From: Porphyrobacter sp.
GTDB lineage: Bacteria > Pseudomonadota > Alphaproteobacteria > Sphingomonadales > Sphingomonadaceae
Length of the DNA stretch: 64,000 nucleotides
NCBI GenBank assembly: GCA_016125555.1
Contig: WGLN01000014.1
Coordinates: 1-64,000, forward strand
Direction: 5' to 3'
Shown: piece by piece, positions 35,934-44,609 of the stretch
Layout: every line of letters starts with the position of its first letter
Numbering within the stretch: position 1 is the first letter of the stretch
The notes under the pieces: model-generated
The model's input: the letters and a program-made list of their open reading frames with translations, nothing else
Told to the model about the DNA's origin: nothing
Databases searched by the model: none
Position numbers and translations under genes: made by a program

Positions 35934-36478
35934 TTCTGGCTCTCCCATTGTGGCCTTGTGATCGCGTATTGGATGATCGGTTCCGACGCGGCCGGATCGC
36001 GGAAATCGCAATCGGCGCGGCGCGTCATCCCGAGCTTTTCCATCAGCCGCCAGCTTCCCACATTGGCCGCTGAGGTCAAGGCGACGAGGTGCGGGGCATC
36101 GTGCACGGCAAAGGCCCACGCGATCACCGCAAGCATCGCCTCGAAGGCATAGCCCCGCCGCCAGCGGTCCTCGCGCACCAGCCAGCCGATCTCGTGATCG
36201 CAGGGGTTCGGCGCCTGCGGATGGTCGACGCGCTTCATCCCGCAGTGCCCGACCAGCGCGCCGCCGTCGCGCTCCTCCATCATCATGAAGCCGAACCCCT
36301 CGCGCTCCCACAGCGCGCGGGTGCGGGCATGTTTCTCGGCAATTACCGCGCGCGGCTGCACCCCGCCGAGATGCGCCATCACCGCCGGCGTGTTGAGCAG
36401 CGCCAGCTGCGCCTCGAGGTCGCCCTCGCGCAGGCGCCGCAGCACCAGCCGCCCGGTGGTGAGGACGACCCCGCTCAC
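35930..36478 (-). CDS. GNAT N-acetyltransferase (second of a tandem pair)
   Basis: 182 residues from a GTG overlapping the previous stop (GTGA). RimJ/RimL-like GNAT: LTTGRLVLRRLREGDLEAQL at the start, EIGWLVREDRWRRGYAFEAM as the acetyl-CoA loop (R-x-x-G-Y/A), and NVGSWRLMEKLGMTRRADCD near the end. Substrate unknown. It is about as similar in layout to the preceding GNAT gene as expected of an old duplication. Confidence 0.9.
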   Translation of the reverse strand: MSGVVLTTGRLVLRRLREGDLEAQLALLNTPAVMAHLGGVQPRAVIAEKHARTRALWEREGFGFMMMEERDGGALVGHCGMKRVDHPQAPNPCDHEIGWLVREDRWRRGYAFEAMLAVIAWAFAVHDAPHLVALTSAANVGSWRLMEKLGMTRRADCDFRDPAASEPIIQYAITRPQWESQK

Positions 36479-37044
36479 GCCGCGGGGAGCCGCCAGCGCG
36501 CGGAGGCGATCGACCACACGGTCGTGGGATTGTCCTCGGGCGGATAGTCGGGGTCGTGATAGTCGAGTTCGGACCGCCGGGTGAAGCCCAGACGCTGCAT
36601 CATCCGGGTCGAGGCGCGGTTGGAATCGCTCGTCTGCGACCACACCTCCGGCAGGTCGAGCGTCCCGAAGGCATGATCGAGCACCGCACGGGCCGCTTCG
36701 CTGGCATAGCCGCGCCCCCAATGCGCCTCGGCGAAGGTCCAGCCGATCTCGCGCTGTCCGTGCAGCAGCGGCGGCGCGGCAGGGGCGCGGACATGGAACA
36801 GGCCGACCCGCCCGACGCGCGTCGGTGCATCGCGCAGCCACACCGTCCAGCGTTGGTGTCCGCCGCTGCCGAAGGCTTCGATATCCTGCGCCAGCCCTTC
36901 CGCGACCGTCTCGGGCGAGCGCAGCGTCCCGCCGAGATGGCGAAGCACCGCCAGCGTGTTCATCGCTTCGAGCAGCCAGGGCAGGTCCTCCGCCGCCGGC
37001 GGGCGCAGCACCAGCCTCGCGGTCGAAAGCGTGGTGTCAGCCAT
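36475..37044 (-). CDS. GNAT N-acetyltransferase (first of a tandem pair)
   Basis: 189 residues. STARLVLRPPAAEDLPWLL, acetyl-CoA loop EAHWGRGYASEAARAVLDHA, and SNRASTRMMQRLGFTRRSEL mark the RimJ/RimL-type GNAT fold. ATG 37044 overlaps the hemB stop by eight bases (ATGGCTGA), and the gene overlaps the next GNAT gene by 4. Substrate unknown. Confidence 0.9.
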   Translation of the reverse strand: MADTTLSTARLVLRPPAAEDLPWLLEAMNTLAVLRHLGGTLRSPETVAEGLAQDIEAFGSGGHQRWTVWLRDAPTRVGRVGLFHVRAPAAPPLLHGQREIGWTFAEAHWGRGYASEAARAVLDHAFGTLDLPEVWSQTSDSNRASTRMMQRLGFTRRSELDYHDPDYPPEDNPTTVWSIASARWRLPAA

Positions 37045-38032
37045 TGAGCAGGCGCGCGACGTGGGCGGCGTGGTAGGTCAGCACCCCGCTCGCCCCGGCG
37101 CGCTTGAAGGCGATCAGCTTTTCCAGCACCAGCGCGTCGCGGTCCCCGATCCCGGCGGCCTGCGCGGCCTCGATCATCGCGTATTCGCCGCTCACCTGAT
37201 AGGCGAAGACCGGCACGTCGAAGCGCTGCTTCACGCGGTAGACGATGTCGAGATAGGCAAGGCCGGGCTTGACCATCACCGAGTCCGCACCTTCGGCGAT
37301 ATCGAGCGCCACCTCGCGCAGCGCCTCGTCGGCATTGGCGGGGTCCATCTGGTAGGCCTTCTTGTCGCCCTTGAGCAGCCCGCCCGAACCCACCGCATCG
37401 CGAAACGGGCCGTAGAAGGCGCTCGCATACTTGGCGGCGTAGCTCATGATCTGGACATTGGGATGCGCGTTCATCTCCAGCGCCCGGCGGATCGCGTGGA
37501 TGCGCCCGTCCATCATGTCCGACGGCGCGATGATGTCCGCCCCGGCGTTGGCCTGGTTGACCGCCTGGTCGACCAGCACCGCCACGGTCTCGTCGTTCAC
37601 CACATAGCCGGTCTCGTCGACCAGCCCGTCCTGCCCGTGCGAGGTGTAGGGATCGAGCGCCACGTCGGTGAGCACGCCGATGTCGTTGCCGCAGGCGTCC
37701 TTGATGGCGCGGATCGCGCGGCACATCAGGTTGTCGGGATTGTGCGCCTCGGCCCCGTCGTCGCTGCGCAATTCGCGCGGGGTGTTGGGGAACAGCGCGA
37801 CCACCGGGATTCCGAGGTCCACCGCCTCCTTCGCGCGTGCCACGATCCCGTCGACCGACCAGCGCGACACCCCCGGCAAGGTCGTGATCGGTTCCTCGAC
37901 GCCTTCGCCGGAGGTCACGAACAGCGGCCAGATCAGGTCGGCGGGAGTCAGCACCGTCTCGCGGTGCAGGGCGCGGCTCCAGCCGTGGGCGCGGGTGCGG
38001 CGCAGGCGGGTGTTGGGATAGTGTCCGGTCAT
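37037..38032 (-). CDS. hemB: Delta-aminolevulinic acid dehydratase (porphobilinogen synthase)
   Basis: 331 residues. It condenses two 5-aminolevulinates to porphobilinogen. Both active-site lysines are seen: SYAAKYASAFYGPFRDA and VMVKPGLAYLD. The metal segment reads DVALDPYTSHGQDG, the aspartate (magnesium) type known from Bradyrhizobium rather than the cysteine (zinc) type. It opens the hemB-GNAT-GNAT-gamma carbonic anhydrase-DUF167 chain. Two more haem genes, hemJ and hemE, lie 24 kb away at the origin. Confidence 0.97.
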   Translation of the reverse strand: MTGHYPNTRLRRTRAHGWSRALHRETVLTPADLIWPLFVTSGEGVEEPITTLPGVSRWSVDGIVARAKEAVDLGIPVVALFPNTPRELRSDDGAEAHNPDNLMCRAIRAIKDACGNDIGVLTDVALDPYTSHGQDGLVDETGYVVNDETVAVLVDQAVNQANAGADIIAPSDMMDGRIHAIRRALEMNAHPNVQIMSYAAKYASAFYGPFRDAVGSGGLLKGDKKAYQMDPANADEALREVALDIAEGADSVMVKPGLAYLDIVYRVKQRFDVPVFAYQVSGEYAMIEAAQAAGIGDRDALVLEKLIAFKRAGASGVLTYHAAHVARLLNG

Positions 38033-38087
38033 GCGCGCAGATGTGGCGCAATCCCCGCTGGACGACAAGCGCTCGTTACAGGCGGGC

Positions 38088-39845
38088 CTAGAGCGCGCGG
38101 GCCTTCTGCGGGCGCTTGGCAAGGTCGATCTTCTCGATCTCGCGCACCGGCTCCTCGACTTCGGTGGGAAGCGGGGCGAGATCCTCGAGCGCGGCGCCGG
38201 ACTCGACCTCCTTGAGCTTGATCAGCTGGCGGCGGAAATCGATCAGCTCGGTGCCCGAAAGCTCGGCGCGGGTGACGAAGCTGACGCTTGCCGGATTGAT
38301 GACCCGCCCGCCGCGATACATCTCGTAGTGAAGGTGCGGGCCGGTCGAGAGGCCGGTCGAACCGACATAGCCGATCACCTGCCCGCGGCGCACCTGCTGG
38401 CCGCGGCTCACCGCCATGCGGCTCATGTGGCAATAGCGGGTCGAAAGCCCGCCGCCGTGCTCCAGCCGCACCGCGTTGCCGCAGCCCCCGGCGCGGCCCG
38501 CGCTCGACACCCGCCCGTCACTGACCGCGACGATCGGCGTGCCGTAGCGCGCGCGGAAATCCATGCCGGCGTGCATCCGCTTGTAGCCGAGGATCGGGTG
38601 GCGGCGCATCCCGAAGCCCGAGGTGATCGCCCCCGGCACCGGCGCGATCAGGCCGTTGCGCTGCTCGCCCACGCCCGAGGCCTCGTAGAAGCGCCCGTCC
38701 TTGCCCCAGCGCATCAGCTGGGTCTTGGGCTTCCCGCCGCGGTCGACCCCGGCATAGAGCAACTGCCCGGCCTGGCGTTCGCCGGTGGCGGCGCGGCGAT
38801 AGGCGAGGATGATGTCGAATTCGTCCGAGGAGCGCACCTCGCGGTCCATGTCGATCTGCGCGTCTAGCGCCTTGATGTATTCCTGCACCGCGCTTGCCGG
38901 CACCCCGGCCTGGCGCATCGAGCGGTAGAGGCTGCTGCCGACCGTGCCGCGCACGCGCAGCGGGGTCTCGTCGACGCGGATCGGCTTGCGCTTGAGCGCC
39001 AGCGGCCCGCTCGGGACCACGGGAGTGCCGTCGGGGTTGGTCTCGCCCACGCCCGGGCGGGCGAGTTCAAGCTCGAGGTCGAAGCGTGCGCGGAAGGCGA
39101 GGCTGTCGAGCGGACGCTGCTCGCCGGGCGCGGGACGGCGGCCGAGGGTCACGTCGATCTGCGTGCCCGGCGAGATGTCGCCGAGCGGGACCGCCTGACC
39201 GACCAGCGCGGCGGCGCGGTCTATGTCGGTGGAGGCCACCCCGGCGCGGCGCAACATCGACGCGAAGCTGTCCCCGGGGGCAAGCGTGACGAGCATCTGG
39301 ACCTGCGGCCGCTCGGGGGCGCTCTTCAATGGGATCACCCGGTCGGTGGGGCCCATGCGGCGCCCCGAATCCGCGCCGAGCGCGAGCGGCAGGATCATCT
39401 GGCTGCGCAGCTCGCTGGTCACTTCGGCGTCTTTCGGCATCGCGGGGCGCGCCTCGAGCGGGGTGAGGTCAGGCCAGAAGGCGAGCGCCAGCGCGCCCAG
39501 TCCGACCATCGTGCCCAGCCCGCGGAACCAGCGGCGGCTGCCGATCTCCTCGGCAAGGTCGGGAGCGAGGTCGAGCCCGGCGAACCAGCGCGAGGCCGAG
39601 AGCTTCCACTCGTCGTAGCGTTCCGACAACCCGTTGACCCGCGCCACCACCTTGCGCTTCGCCTCCTGTGCGGGTGAGGGCGGCGCGAATTTCCGCGCGT
39701 TGCGCAGGTAGGGCGCCAGTTCGCGGGCGGTCTCGGGGTCGATCGGCACGGTGGCGAGCGGCACCGGCACGCGGGCGGGCAGGCCTGCCTCGGGGCCGCC
39801 CTCTGCCTCGGGCAGGTCGCCCTGGTCTAGCGCTTGGTTCAACAT
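38088..39845 (-). CDS. M23 (LytM) peptidase with cytoplasmic N-terminus and OapA/LysM-like region
   Basis: 585 residues from ATG 39845 (GGGG site); an in-frame TTG at 39914 is less likely. The N-terminal ~120 residues have no signal. One membrane helix lies at ~135-155 (LGTMVGLGALALAFWPDL). The periplasmic part has an MLVTLAPGDSFASMLRRAGV segment typical of the OapA/LysM-like region of M23 proteins, and a C-terminal LytM domain with intact zinc ligands (MHAGMDF, YCHMS, HLHYE). It would cut murein cross-links in septation or growth. It is the second active-looking M23 enzyme in the window. A CtrA-like half-site pair lies upstream. Confidence 0.9.
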   Translation of the reverse strand: MLNQALDQGDLPEAEGGPEAGLPARVPVPLATVPIDPETARELAPYLRNARKFAPPSPAQEAKRKVVARVNGLSERYDEWKLSASRWFAGLDLAPDLAEEIGSRRWFRGLGTMVGLGALALAFWPDLTPLEARPAMPKDAEVTSELRSQMILPLALGADSGRRMGPTDRVIPLKSAPERPQVQMLVTLAPGDSFASMLRRAGVASTDIDRAAALVGQAVPLGDISPGTQIDVTLGRRPAPGEQRPLDSLAFRARFDLELELARPGVGETNPDGTPVVPSGPLALKRKPIRVDETPLRVRGTVGSSLYRSMRQAGVPASAVQEYIKALDAQIDMDREVRSSDEFDIILAYRRAATGERQAGQLLYAGVDRGGKPKTQLMRWGKDGRFYEASGVGEQRNGLIAPVPGAITSGFGMRRHPILGYKRMHAGMDFRARYGTPIVAVSDGRVSSAGRAGGCGNAVRLEHGGGLSTRYCHMSRMAVSRGQQVRRGQVIGYVGSTGLSTGPHLHYEMYRGGRVINPASVSFVTRAELSGTELIDFRRQLIKLKEVESGAALEDLAPLPTEVEEPVREIEKIDLAKRPQKARAL

Positions 39846-39916
39846 CACTGCCCCGATTGCCGCACTCACGGGTGAGACGGCTTCACGCCATGTCGCATTT
39901 CTCTGCCCGAACAAAG

Positions 39917-39931
39917 TAAAGTCCGCATTAA
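39917..39931. promoter_or_regulatory. CtrA-like binding site candidate
   Basis: TAAA, 7 bases, TTAA followed by CC: one mismatch from the CtrA full site TTAA-N7-TTAA. It lies 72 bases upstream of the M23 gene start and in the divergent gap with the helicase gene. Motif-only evidence. Confidence 0.3.
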
Positions 39932-40040
39932 CCAGCGACCAGACGCATCACCGGCGCGACAGAACGTTTCCCCGGGCGGGGCGAAGGCTCACCCGGCGGC
40001 CTTGCCGGGTGGTGCCAAGCCTGACACAAGGCCAGGTGTT

Positions 40041-42806
40041 GTGACCTTTCCCCCCGGTTCCCGACCCGCTGCGCTGCCCGCCGATCAGGCGGGGGACGAG
40101 CGGGTGCGCGCGGTGCTCGGCCCCACCAACACCGGCAAGACCCACCTCGCGATCGAGCGGATGTGTGGCCATTCCTCCGGCATGATGGGCTTCCCGCTGC
40201 GGCTGCTGGCGCGCGAGGTCTATGACCGGGTGCGGGCGATCAAGGGCGACAAGGCGGTGGCGCTGATCACCGGCGAGGAGCGGATCGAACCGCCCGACGC
40301 GCGCTATTTCCTGTGCACCGCCGAGGCCATGCAGCGCGTCAGCGGCCAGCACGCCTTCGTCGCATTGGACGAGGCGCAATTGGGCGCGGACCCGGAGCGC
40401 GGGCACATCTTCACCGACCGGCTGCTCCATGCGCGCGGCCGCGAGGAGACGATGATCCTCGGCTCGGCGACGCTCGAACCGATGGTCAAGGCGCTGATTC
40501 CCAGAGCGGAAGTGACCAGCCGTCCGCGTTTCTCGACGCTCTCTCACGCCGGGGTCTGCAAGCTCTCGCGCCTGCCCAAGCGCAGCGCCGTGGTCGCCTT
40601 CTCGGTCGAGCAGGTCTATGCCATGGCCGAGGCGCTCCGCAGGTTCCGAGGGGGCGCGGCGGTGGTGATGGGGGCATTGTCGCCCGAGACCCGCAACAAG
40701 CAGGTCGCGATGTTCCAGTCGGGCGAGGTCGACTACATCGTCGCCACCGACGCGATCGGGATGGGGCTGAACCTCGATCTCGATCACGTCGCCTTCGCCG
40801 CGCTGTCGAAATATGACGGGCGGCGCAAGCGGCGGCTCACCCCGTCGGAAATGGCGCAGATCGCCGGGCGCGCGGGGCGGCACCAGCGCGACGGGACCTT
40901 CGGCACGCTGTCGGGCACGGGGAAGGGCGATAGCGGCGAGCCGCTCGCCTTCACCGACGAGGAAGTCTACGCCATCGAGGAGCACAAGTTCGCGCCCCTC
41001 ACCCACCTGTTCTGGCGCGAGGCCGATCCGCGCTTCGACAGTCTCGCCGCGCTGATCGCCGATCTCGAGGCGCGGCCCGACAGCCCGGTGCTGCGCCCCG
41101 CCCCCGAGGCGATCGACCTTGCCGTGCTGAAGCGACTGGCTTCGGATCCCATCGCCGATTCGGTGCGCGGAGCGGGTGCGGTGCGGCGCTTCTGGGAGGC
41201 CTGCTCGCTCCCCGACTTCCGCAATCTCGGGGTCGAACCCCACGCGCGCTTCGTCGCGCGGCTGTGGGAGGACCTGCGCGGCGGCTATCTCGGCGCGGAT
41301 TTCGTCGCCGCGCGCATCGCCGAGCTTGACCGGATGCAGGGCGACATCGACACGCTGCAAGGGCGGATCGCGGCGATTCGCAGCTGGGCCTATATCTGCC
41401 AGCGTCCCGACTGGGTGCTGGCGCGTGACGAAATGGCCGCGCGGGCGCGCGCGGTCGAGGCGAAGCTCTCGGATGCGCTGCACGCGCGGCTCACCGAGCG
41501 TTTCGTGAACCGAAGGACGACACTCTTGATGAAATCGCTGGGGCAGGATGCAAGCGCGCTGCCCGTCACCCTCGAACCCGATGGCCACCTGACCGTGGAG
41601 GGCGAGAGCATCGGCCGCCTCGAGGGCTTCCGCTTCCATGTCGACCCGAATGCAGGGGTCGCCGACCGGCGGATGCTGCTGGCGGCGGGCGAGAAGGCGC
41701 TGCCGGCGCTGCTCACCGAACGGGCCGAGTGGCTGCTGACGCAGGGGCTGGAGGAGCTCGCCATTTCCGGCGGCGCGATCCGCTGGCAGGGGCGTGCCTT
41801 GGCCGACATCGCCTTTCCGGGCCAGCCGGGCGCCGGGCACTTCGGCGAACCGCGCCTCACCCTTACCCGCGATCTCGCGCTGCTGCCCGATACGGCCAAG
41901 GCAAAGCTGGAGGAAGGGCTTGCCGGTTGGCTCGACAAGCAGCTCGAACCGCTCGCACCGTTGAAGAAGCTCGCCGAGGCCGCGCGCGACCCCGAGGCCG
42001 GGTCGCAGGCGCGCGCGCTGGTCATCACCCTGATCGAGGCGCGCGGAGTGATCGGGCGGGAGGAGGCCGGGCTCGAACACCTGCCCAAGGAAATGCGCCC
42101 CTATCTGAGGAAGCTCGGCATCACCTTCGGCGCGCTCGACATCTTCGCCGCGCCGCTGCTGAAGCCCGCCCCGCGGCGCCTGCTCCATGCGCTCGGGCTC
42201 GATCCGCGCCCGGTGCAGGAAGCGATGCTGCCGGTGCTCGCCGAGGGCAGCTGGGCCAAGGGGCGGCTGCCCGCTGGTTACCGCTATGCGGGCACCCAGG
42301 CGATCCGCGTCGATCTCGCCGAGAAGATCCTGCGCGCGGCCTTCGATGCGCGGGCGGCGGCGGTCGCGGCGCACCCGAAGGAACGTGGACCGGCCTTCCG
42401 GATCGACATGGCGCTGCCGGTGTCGATCGGGCTCGAGGCGGACAATGCCCGGCGTCTGCTCGGCAGTGCGGGCTTCCGCTGCGACCGCGCCCGACCGCTG
42501 CCCGAAGGCGCCCACGGCGCGCCCGCGCCCGACCGCTGGCACTGGCGCCCGCGCCGTCCGGGCGAGAAGGAGGCGCGCGTCCAGCAGCGTCGCGGCAAGC
42601 CGCGCAGCGCCGGCGAGGACCGTCAGGACAAGCGTGCCGAGGGCGAGCGGCGCAACGGCAAGCCGCAGGGCGACAAGGGCCATCGCGACAAGGCCAACCG
42701 CGGCAAGCGTCCCGAGCGCGCCCCGCGTCCCGCGCCCCGGCCCGACACCGGACCGGCGCGCGCCGGGGGGGCCTTCGACAAGCTGGCGGACCTGCTCAAG
42801 GGATGA
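40041..42806 (+). CDS. SUV3-like RNA helicase (mitochondrial degradosome type)
   Basis: 921 residues. GTG 40041 is chosen with AAGG about nine bases upstream; a TTG at 40002 is a weaker choice. Motif I GPTNTGKT (27-34), motif II LDEAQ, motif III GSATLEP, VATDAIGMGLNLDLD and motif VI QIAGRAGR match the SUV3 group. Mitochondrial SUV3 unwinds RNA in the degradosome. Alphaproteobacteria, the mitochondrial relatives, carry this as a chromosomal gene. The last ~110 residues are a highly basic R/K/G/P-rich disordered tail, likely for RNA binding. The S4 gene overlaps its stop by four bases, supporting a shared RNA role. Confidence 0.92.
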   Translation: MTFPPGSRPAALPADQAGDERVRAVLGPTNTGKTHLAIERMCGHSSGMMGFPLRLLAREVYDRVRAIKGDKAVALITGEERIEPPDARYFLCTAEAMQRVSGQHAFVALDEAQLGADPERGHIFTDRLLHARGREETMILGSATLEPMVKALIPRAEVTSRPRFSTLSHAGVCKLSRLPKRSAVVAFSVEQVYAMAEALRRFRGGAAVVMGALSPETRNKQVAMFQSGEVDYIVATDAIGMGLNLDLDHVAFAALSKYDGRRKRRLTPSEMAQIAGRAGRHQRDGTFGTLSGTGKGDSGEPLAFTDEEVYAIEEHKFAPLTHLFWREADPRFDSLAALIADLEARPDSPVLRPAPEAIDLAVLKRLASDPIADSVRGAGAVRRFWEACSLPDFRNLGVEPHARFVARLWEDLRGGYLGADFVAARIAELDRMQGDIDTLQGRIAAIRSWAYICQRPDWVLARDEMAARARAVEAKLSDALHARLTERFVNRRTTLLMKSLGQDASALPVTLEPDGHLTVEGESIGRLEGFRFHVDPNAGVADRRMLLAAGEKALPALLTERAEWLLTQGLEELAISGGAIRWQGRALADIAFPGQPGAGHFGEPRLTLTRDLALLPDTAKAKLEEGLAGWLDKQLEPLAPLKKLAEAARDPEAGSQARALVITLIEARGVIGREEAGLEHLPKEMRPYLRKLGITFGALDIFAAPLLKPAPRRLLHALGLDPRPVQEAMLPVLAEGSWAKGRLPAGYRYAGTQAIRVDLAEKILRAAFDARAAAVAAHPKERGPAFRIDMALPVSIGLEADNARRLLGSAGFRCDRARPLPEGAHGAPAPDRWHWRPRRPGEKEARVQQRRGKPRSAGEDRQDKRAEGERRNGKPQGDKGHRDKANRGKRPERAPRPAPRPDTGPARAGGAFDKLADLLKG

Positions 42807-43177
42807 GCGCCGCGGGCGAGGCGACGGCTCCCGGGTCGCTGCGCATCGACCGCTTGCTCGTGTATCTGCGCTTCGCCCGCACCCGCTCGGCCGCGCAGGC
42901 GCTGATCGATGCCCACGCGCTGCGGCGCAACCGCCGCCACGTGCTGCGCGGCGCGGAGCAGGTGCGCATCGGCGACGTGCTGACGCTGGCGCTGGGCGGC
43001 AGCGTGCGGGTGATCGAGGTGCTCGCCCTGCCCGAACGGCGCCTCTCCCCGGCGGCCGCGCTCTCGCATTATCGTGAGGTTGACGCCGGCACTCTTGACC
43101 CTACAGGGCAAAACACCATAGCAGCGTCGCCTTGCACGGCGGGTCCTCCGCCCGACGCTTCCGAAGACACCTGGTGA
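42803..43177 (+). CDS. S4-domain RNA-binding protein (Hsp15-like)
   Basis: 124 residues, ATGA overlap with the helicase stop. S4 domain at ~13-75: [63 protein letters not shown]. Related to Hsp15, which rescues nascent-chain-blocked 50S subunits in E. coli. The C-terminal 30 residues are unordered and rich in P, S and T. Followed closely by fdxA. Confidence 0.9.
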   Translation: MSAAGEATAPGSLRIDRLLVYLRFARTRSAAQALIDAHALRRNRRHVLRGAEQVRIGDVLTLALGGSVRVIEVLALPERRLSPAAALSHYREVDAGTLDPTGQNTIAASPCTAGPPPDASEDTW

Positions 43178-43187
43178 AAGAGCCGCA

Positions 43188-43526
43188 ATGACCTACGTCG
43201 TCACCGAAGACTGCATCAAGTGCAAGTACACCGATTGCGTGGAAGTGTGCCCGGTCGACTGCTTCTACGAAGGCGAGAACATGCTGGTGATCAACCCCAG
43301 CGAATGCATCGATTGCGGCGTGTGCGAACCCGAATGCCCGGCCGAGGCGATCCTGCCCGACACCGAGGACGGGCTGGAGAAGTGGCTGGAGCTCAACACC
43401 AAGTTCTCGGCCCAGTGGCCCAACATCACCAGCCAGAAGTCCCCGCCCGAGGATGCCGATGCGCACAAGGGCGAGAAGGACAAGTTCGAGAAATATTTCA
43501 GCGCCGAACCGGGCGAGGGCGACTGA
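43188..43526 (+). CDS. fdxA: 7Fe-8S ferredoxin FdxA
   Basis: 112 residues. Cysteines at 9, 12, 17, 21, 25, 40, 43, 46 and 50. The spacing corresponds to Azotobacter FdI, with C9/C17/C50 for the [3Fe-4S] cluster and C21/C40/C43/C46 for the [4Fe-4S] cluster. The C-terminal ~50 residues ([19 protein letters not shown] and a charged end) are the usual FdxA extension. Low-potential electron carrier in the cytoplasm; partner unknown. Lies 10 bases after the S4 gene. Confidence 0.96.
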   Translation: MTYVVTEDCIKCKYTDCVEVCPVDCFYEGENMLVINPSECIDCGVCEPECPAEAILPDTEDGLEKWLELNTKFSAQWPNITSQKSPPEDADAHKGEKDKFEKYFSAEPGEGD

Positions 43527-43585
43527 TCGCCCGTGAGCCGGGGCGGGGCGACGGAACATCCGCGCGCCGCTCCGGTTGATGGGGT

Positions 43586-44380
43586 ATGCGCCCGCTGATC
43601 GCATCCCTACGCTCCGGCTGGACGCGCGCGAATGACGGCAATGCCGGGATCATCGCCGCCGGGGTCGCCTATTACGGCTTCCTCGCGCTGGTCCCGCTGC
43701 TCGCCGCGGCGCTGCTCACCTATGGGCTGGTGGTCGAGCCCGAGACCATCGCCGCGCAGGGCCAGCGCCTCGCCCAGACGCTTCCGGCCGGCGCGGGCAC
43801 GCTCGTCGCCGACCAGCTCGAAAGCGTCGCCGCAAGCCGCGGCGGCGCGACCGGGCTGGGGCTGGTCGCGGCGATCGCGCTGTCGCTGTTCGGCGCGCGG
43901 GTGGCGGCAGGCGCGCTGATCACCGCGCTCAACATGGCCTTCGATGCGAGCCGCGCGCGCGGTTTCCTGAAAGCCAACCTGCTGGCACTGGGGATCACGC
44001 TGGCGGTGGTGATCGCGCTCGGCCTGCTCGCCGGGGTGACCGCGCTGATGGCGAGCGTGTTCTCGGGCGTCGCCGGGTCGCTGGCGAGTTTCGCGGTGAT
44101 CGGCATGGCGGGGCTCGGCGGCGCGGTGCTCGCCTATCGCACCGTTCCCAATGTGCGCTGGGTGGACCGCGCGGCGGCGATGCGCGGCGCGGTGCTGTTC
44201 GCACTGGGCTGGATGGCGGCGAGTGCCGGTTTCGGGATTTATGCAAGCAATTTCGGACATTACAACGCGACCTACGGCTCGCTCGGCGCGGTGGTGGCGT
44301 TTCTCACCTGGCTGTGGCTGAGCGCGTGGCTGCTGCTGCTCGGCGCACATGTTGCCGCGGCGAGCATCGGGAGGCGCTAG
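43586..44380 (+). CDS. YihY/BrkB family inner membrane protein
   Basis: 264 residues, six membrane helices. Family segments: ANDGNAGIIAAGVAYYGFLA (~15-34), LSLFGARVAAGALITALNMAF, YRTVPNVRWVDRAAAMRGAV and NFGHYNATYGSLGAVVAFLTWLW (shown in part). Once wrongly called RNase BN; present role unknown, possibly transport. Follows fdxA by 60 bases and ends before the carD promoter. Confidence 0.93.
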   Translation: MRPLIASLRSGWTRANDGNAGIIAAGVAYYGFLALVPLLAAALLTYGLVVEPETIAAQGQRLAQTLPAGAGTLVADQLESVAASRGGATGLGLVAAIALSLFGARVAAGALITALNMAFDASRARGFLKANLLALGITLAVVIALGLLAGVTALMASVFSGVAGSLASFAVIGMAGLGGAVLAYRTVPNVRWVDRAAAMRGAVLFALGWMAASAGFGIYASNFGHYNATYGSLGAVVAFLTWLWLSAWLLLLGAHVAAASIGRR

Positions 44381-44418
44381 CGAAAAGCGGGACTCGCAAT
44401 TTTCTTGCGGCTGTGCTA

Positions 44419-44424
44419 TATAAT
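44419..44424 (+). promoter_or_regulatory. Probable -10 element of carD
   Basis: TATAAT within GCTATATAATAGG, a rare AT-rich island in this GC-rich window. A -35 is unclear (TCGCAA 19 bases upstream at 44394-44399 is the best). Transcription from here would give a leader of ~180 bases. Confidence 0.5.
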
Positions 44425-44507
44425 AGGTAACCGCGCCGCCCCGGGACCCCAGCCCGTCCGGCGCAGGCGTTGAAACCAGGAAGGCCCGACACCAGCAACC
44501 CCCCTCA

Positions 44508-44570
44508 GGACAGTCCGCTCCCGGCGCTTGCCCTGACGAAGGGCGGGTCGCGCCGCCGGGATCATTGTCC
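44508..44570 (+). ncRNA. Structured leader element upstream of carD
   Basis: Three nested helices: GGACA (44508-44512) with TGTCC (44566-44570); CCCGGCG (44520-44526) with CGCCGGG (44554-44560); GCCC (44530-44533) with GGGC (44541-44544). The hairpin ends 40 bases before the carD ATG. It could be a regulatory 5' UTR or a separate small RNA. No known riboswitch consensus was recognised. Confidence 0.4.
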
Positions 44571-44609
44571 CTCTCCCGTTGCCGGACGGCCCCACAGAAA
44601 GGACCTTGC

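Noticed and set aside
39948-42683. 911-residue open frame antisense to the helicase
   Set aside because: The helicase has all superfamily 2 motifs; the antisense product is low in complexity.
44471-44505. SRP RNA-like segment (AGGAAGGCCCGA) in the carD leader
   Set aside because: Only a short resemblance to the SRP RNA apical loop; the flanking bases do not form the conserved helix.
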